From an uncultured Bacteroidota bacterium (lineage in GTDB: Bacteria; Bacteroidota; Bacteroidia; Flavobacteriales; Schleiferiaceae): a stretch of DNA of 6,967 nt. This document shows, piece after piece, positions 6,491 to 6,967 of this stretch; the first letter of the stretch is position 1; every line of letters starts with the position of its first letter. The DNA lies in assembly GCA_913056475.1 (NCBI GenBank), contig CAJXMS010000121.1, positions 1 to 6,967 on the forward strand, read 5' to 3'. The notes below the pieces were generated by a model. The model did not search any database, was not told the origin of the DNA, and saw nothing but the letters and a program-made list of their open reading frames with translations. Position numbers and translations under genes: made by a program.

Positions 6491-6498
6491 TACCTTTG
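6491..6498 (+). promoter_or_regulatory. -7 promoter element of the glycosyltransferase gene
   Basis: TACCTTTG matches TAnnTTTG exactly and ends five bases before the ATG at 6504. No -33 TTG is visible. It faces away from the tgt element, with both inside the 57-base divergent gap. Confidence 0.55.
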
Positions 6499-6503
6499 TG
6501 GCT

Positions 6504-6967
6504 ATGTCCTACGGATGGACCCTCCTCTACCTGCTCTGGTGCCTGGCGGCACTGTTGCTCATTTACGGGCAAGGGCGGCGTTATGCGCTTTTGGCACGTG
6601 GCTTACGGGACGCTTTTGATGGGCCTGCCCGGCCTGCTCCGCCGCTGTCCCTTCTTATCTGCGCGCGCAACGAAGCCTCCCATTTGGAGGCCCACTTGCC
6701 CCTTTGGCTGGAACAGTTGCACCCGGAATTCGAGCTTATCGTGGTAAATGATGGCTCTACCGATGCCACGGAGGAGGTCTTAGCGCGCTGGGCCGGCCGG
6801 GATGCCCGTTTGCGGCCGGTAACACATTTGGCCGAAGGCCCGGGTAAAAAGGGCGCCCTGGCGGCGGGCATAGCGGCTGCGCGGTATCCTCACCTGGTGC
6901 TTACCGATGCGGATTGCCTTCCCCATTCCCGGCACTGGCTGGCGGAAATGGGTGCGGCCTTCGGCCA
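6504..6967 (+). CDS. family 2 glycosyltransferase, N-terminal part, cut by window edge
   Basis: A membrane-anchored GT2 enzyme that would transfer a sugar from a nucleotide-sugar donor, likely on the cytoplasmic face in envelope polysaccharide or glycolipid synthesis; the acceptor is unknown. The 154 visible residues contain an N-terminal membrane helix (about 5-21), a short linker, then the GT-A domain from residue 48: LSLLICARNEASHL, the nucleotide-binding VVNDGSTDAT strand-loop at 80-89, the GKKGALAAGIAAAR helix 114-127, and the metal-binding D-x-D in LTDADC (D135, D137). After that, WLAEM fits the family pattern. The rest, including the acceptor site and any C-terminal membrane helices, lies beyond the edge. 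The ATG at 6504 keeps the membrane helix and is preceded by a good -7 element. The gene is divergent from tgt. A processive or a single-addition enzyme would both fit what is visible. Confidence 0.9.
   Translation, partial: MSYGWTLLYLLWCLAALLLIYGQGRRYALLARGLRDAFDGPARPAPPLSLLICARNEASHLEAHLPLWLEQLHPEFELIVVNDGSTDATEEVLARWAGRDARLRPVTHLAEGPGKKGALAAGIAAARYPHLVLTDADCLPHSRHWLAEMGAAFG

Noticed and set aside
6447..6572. A 42-residue N-terminal extension of Tgt from an in-frame start at 6572
   Set aside because: The added residues match nothing in the family, the known Tgt start MKF is at 6446, a -7 promoter box lies inside the extension, and it would overlap the start of the divergent glycosyltransferase gene.
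6581..6871. Minus-strand open frame of 96 codons opposite the glycosyltransferase gene
   Set aside because: The plus strand here encodes the GT2 nucleotide-binding and D-x-D motifs; the minus-strand product is arginine/alanine/serine-rich antisense sequence.

Overview
The window looks like ordinary chromosomal DNA of a fairly GC-rich member of the Bacteroidota. Four things point there: a secreted nuclease ending in a type IX secretion (Por) sorting domain, TAnnTTTG-type -7 promoter elements in place of sigma70 boxes, start codons without clear Shine-Dalgarno sequences, and a Tgt with the zinc-free C-terminal region I associate with this phylum. I cannot name the genus.

Layout. At the left edge, an AT-rich stretch (1-93) precedes a plus-strand gene for a beta-propeller-like protein of uncertain function (94-918). 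A plus-strand gene follows for an exported endonuclease I (980-2596), with ASH/Ig-like domains on both sides of the nuclease and a T9SS C-terminal domain. A 388-base gap between convergent genes (2597-2984) holds several short inverted repeats but no gene I can support. The minus strand then carries, in transcription order, tgt (6446-5316), an LptF/LptG-type permease gene six bases downstream (5309-4224), a 285-base gap with nested inverted repeats, and accA (3938-2985). Divergent from tgt, a plus-strand family 2 glycosyltransferase gene starts at 6504 and runs off the right edge.

How the genes fit together. accA (fatty acid precursor supply), the LPS-export permease and the membrane-anchored glycosyltransferase all serve the cell envelope, while tgt serves tRNA queuosine modification. 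tgt and the permease gene are probably one transcription unit; accA may be read from it or from its own promoter. The nuclease probably works outside the cell in DNA scavenging.

I do not see a new multi-gene system here. The points most worth a second look are the Tgt without its three zinc cysteines, the back-to-back tgt/glycosyltransferase promoters that lie almost on top of the start codons and suggest leaderless mRNAs, and the structured gap upstream of accA.
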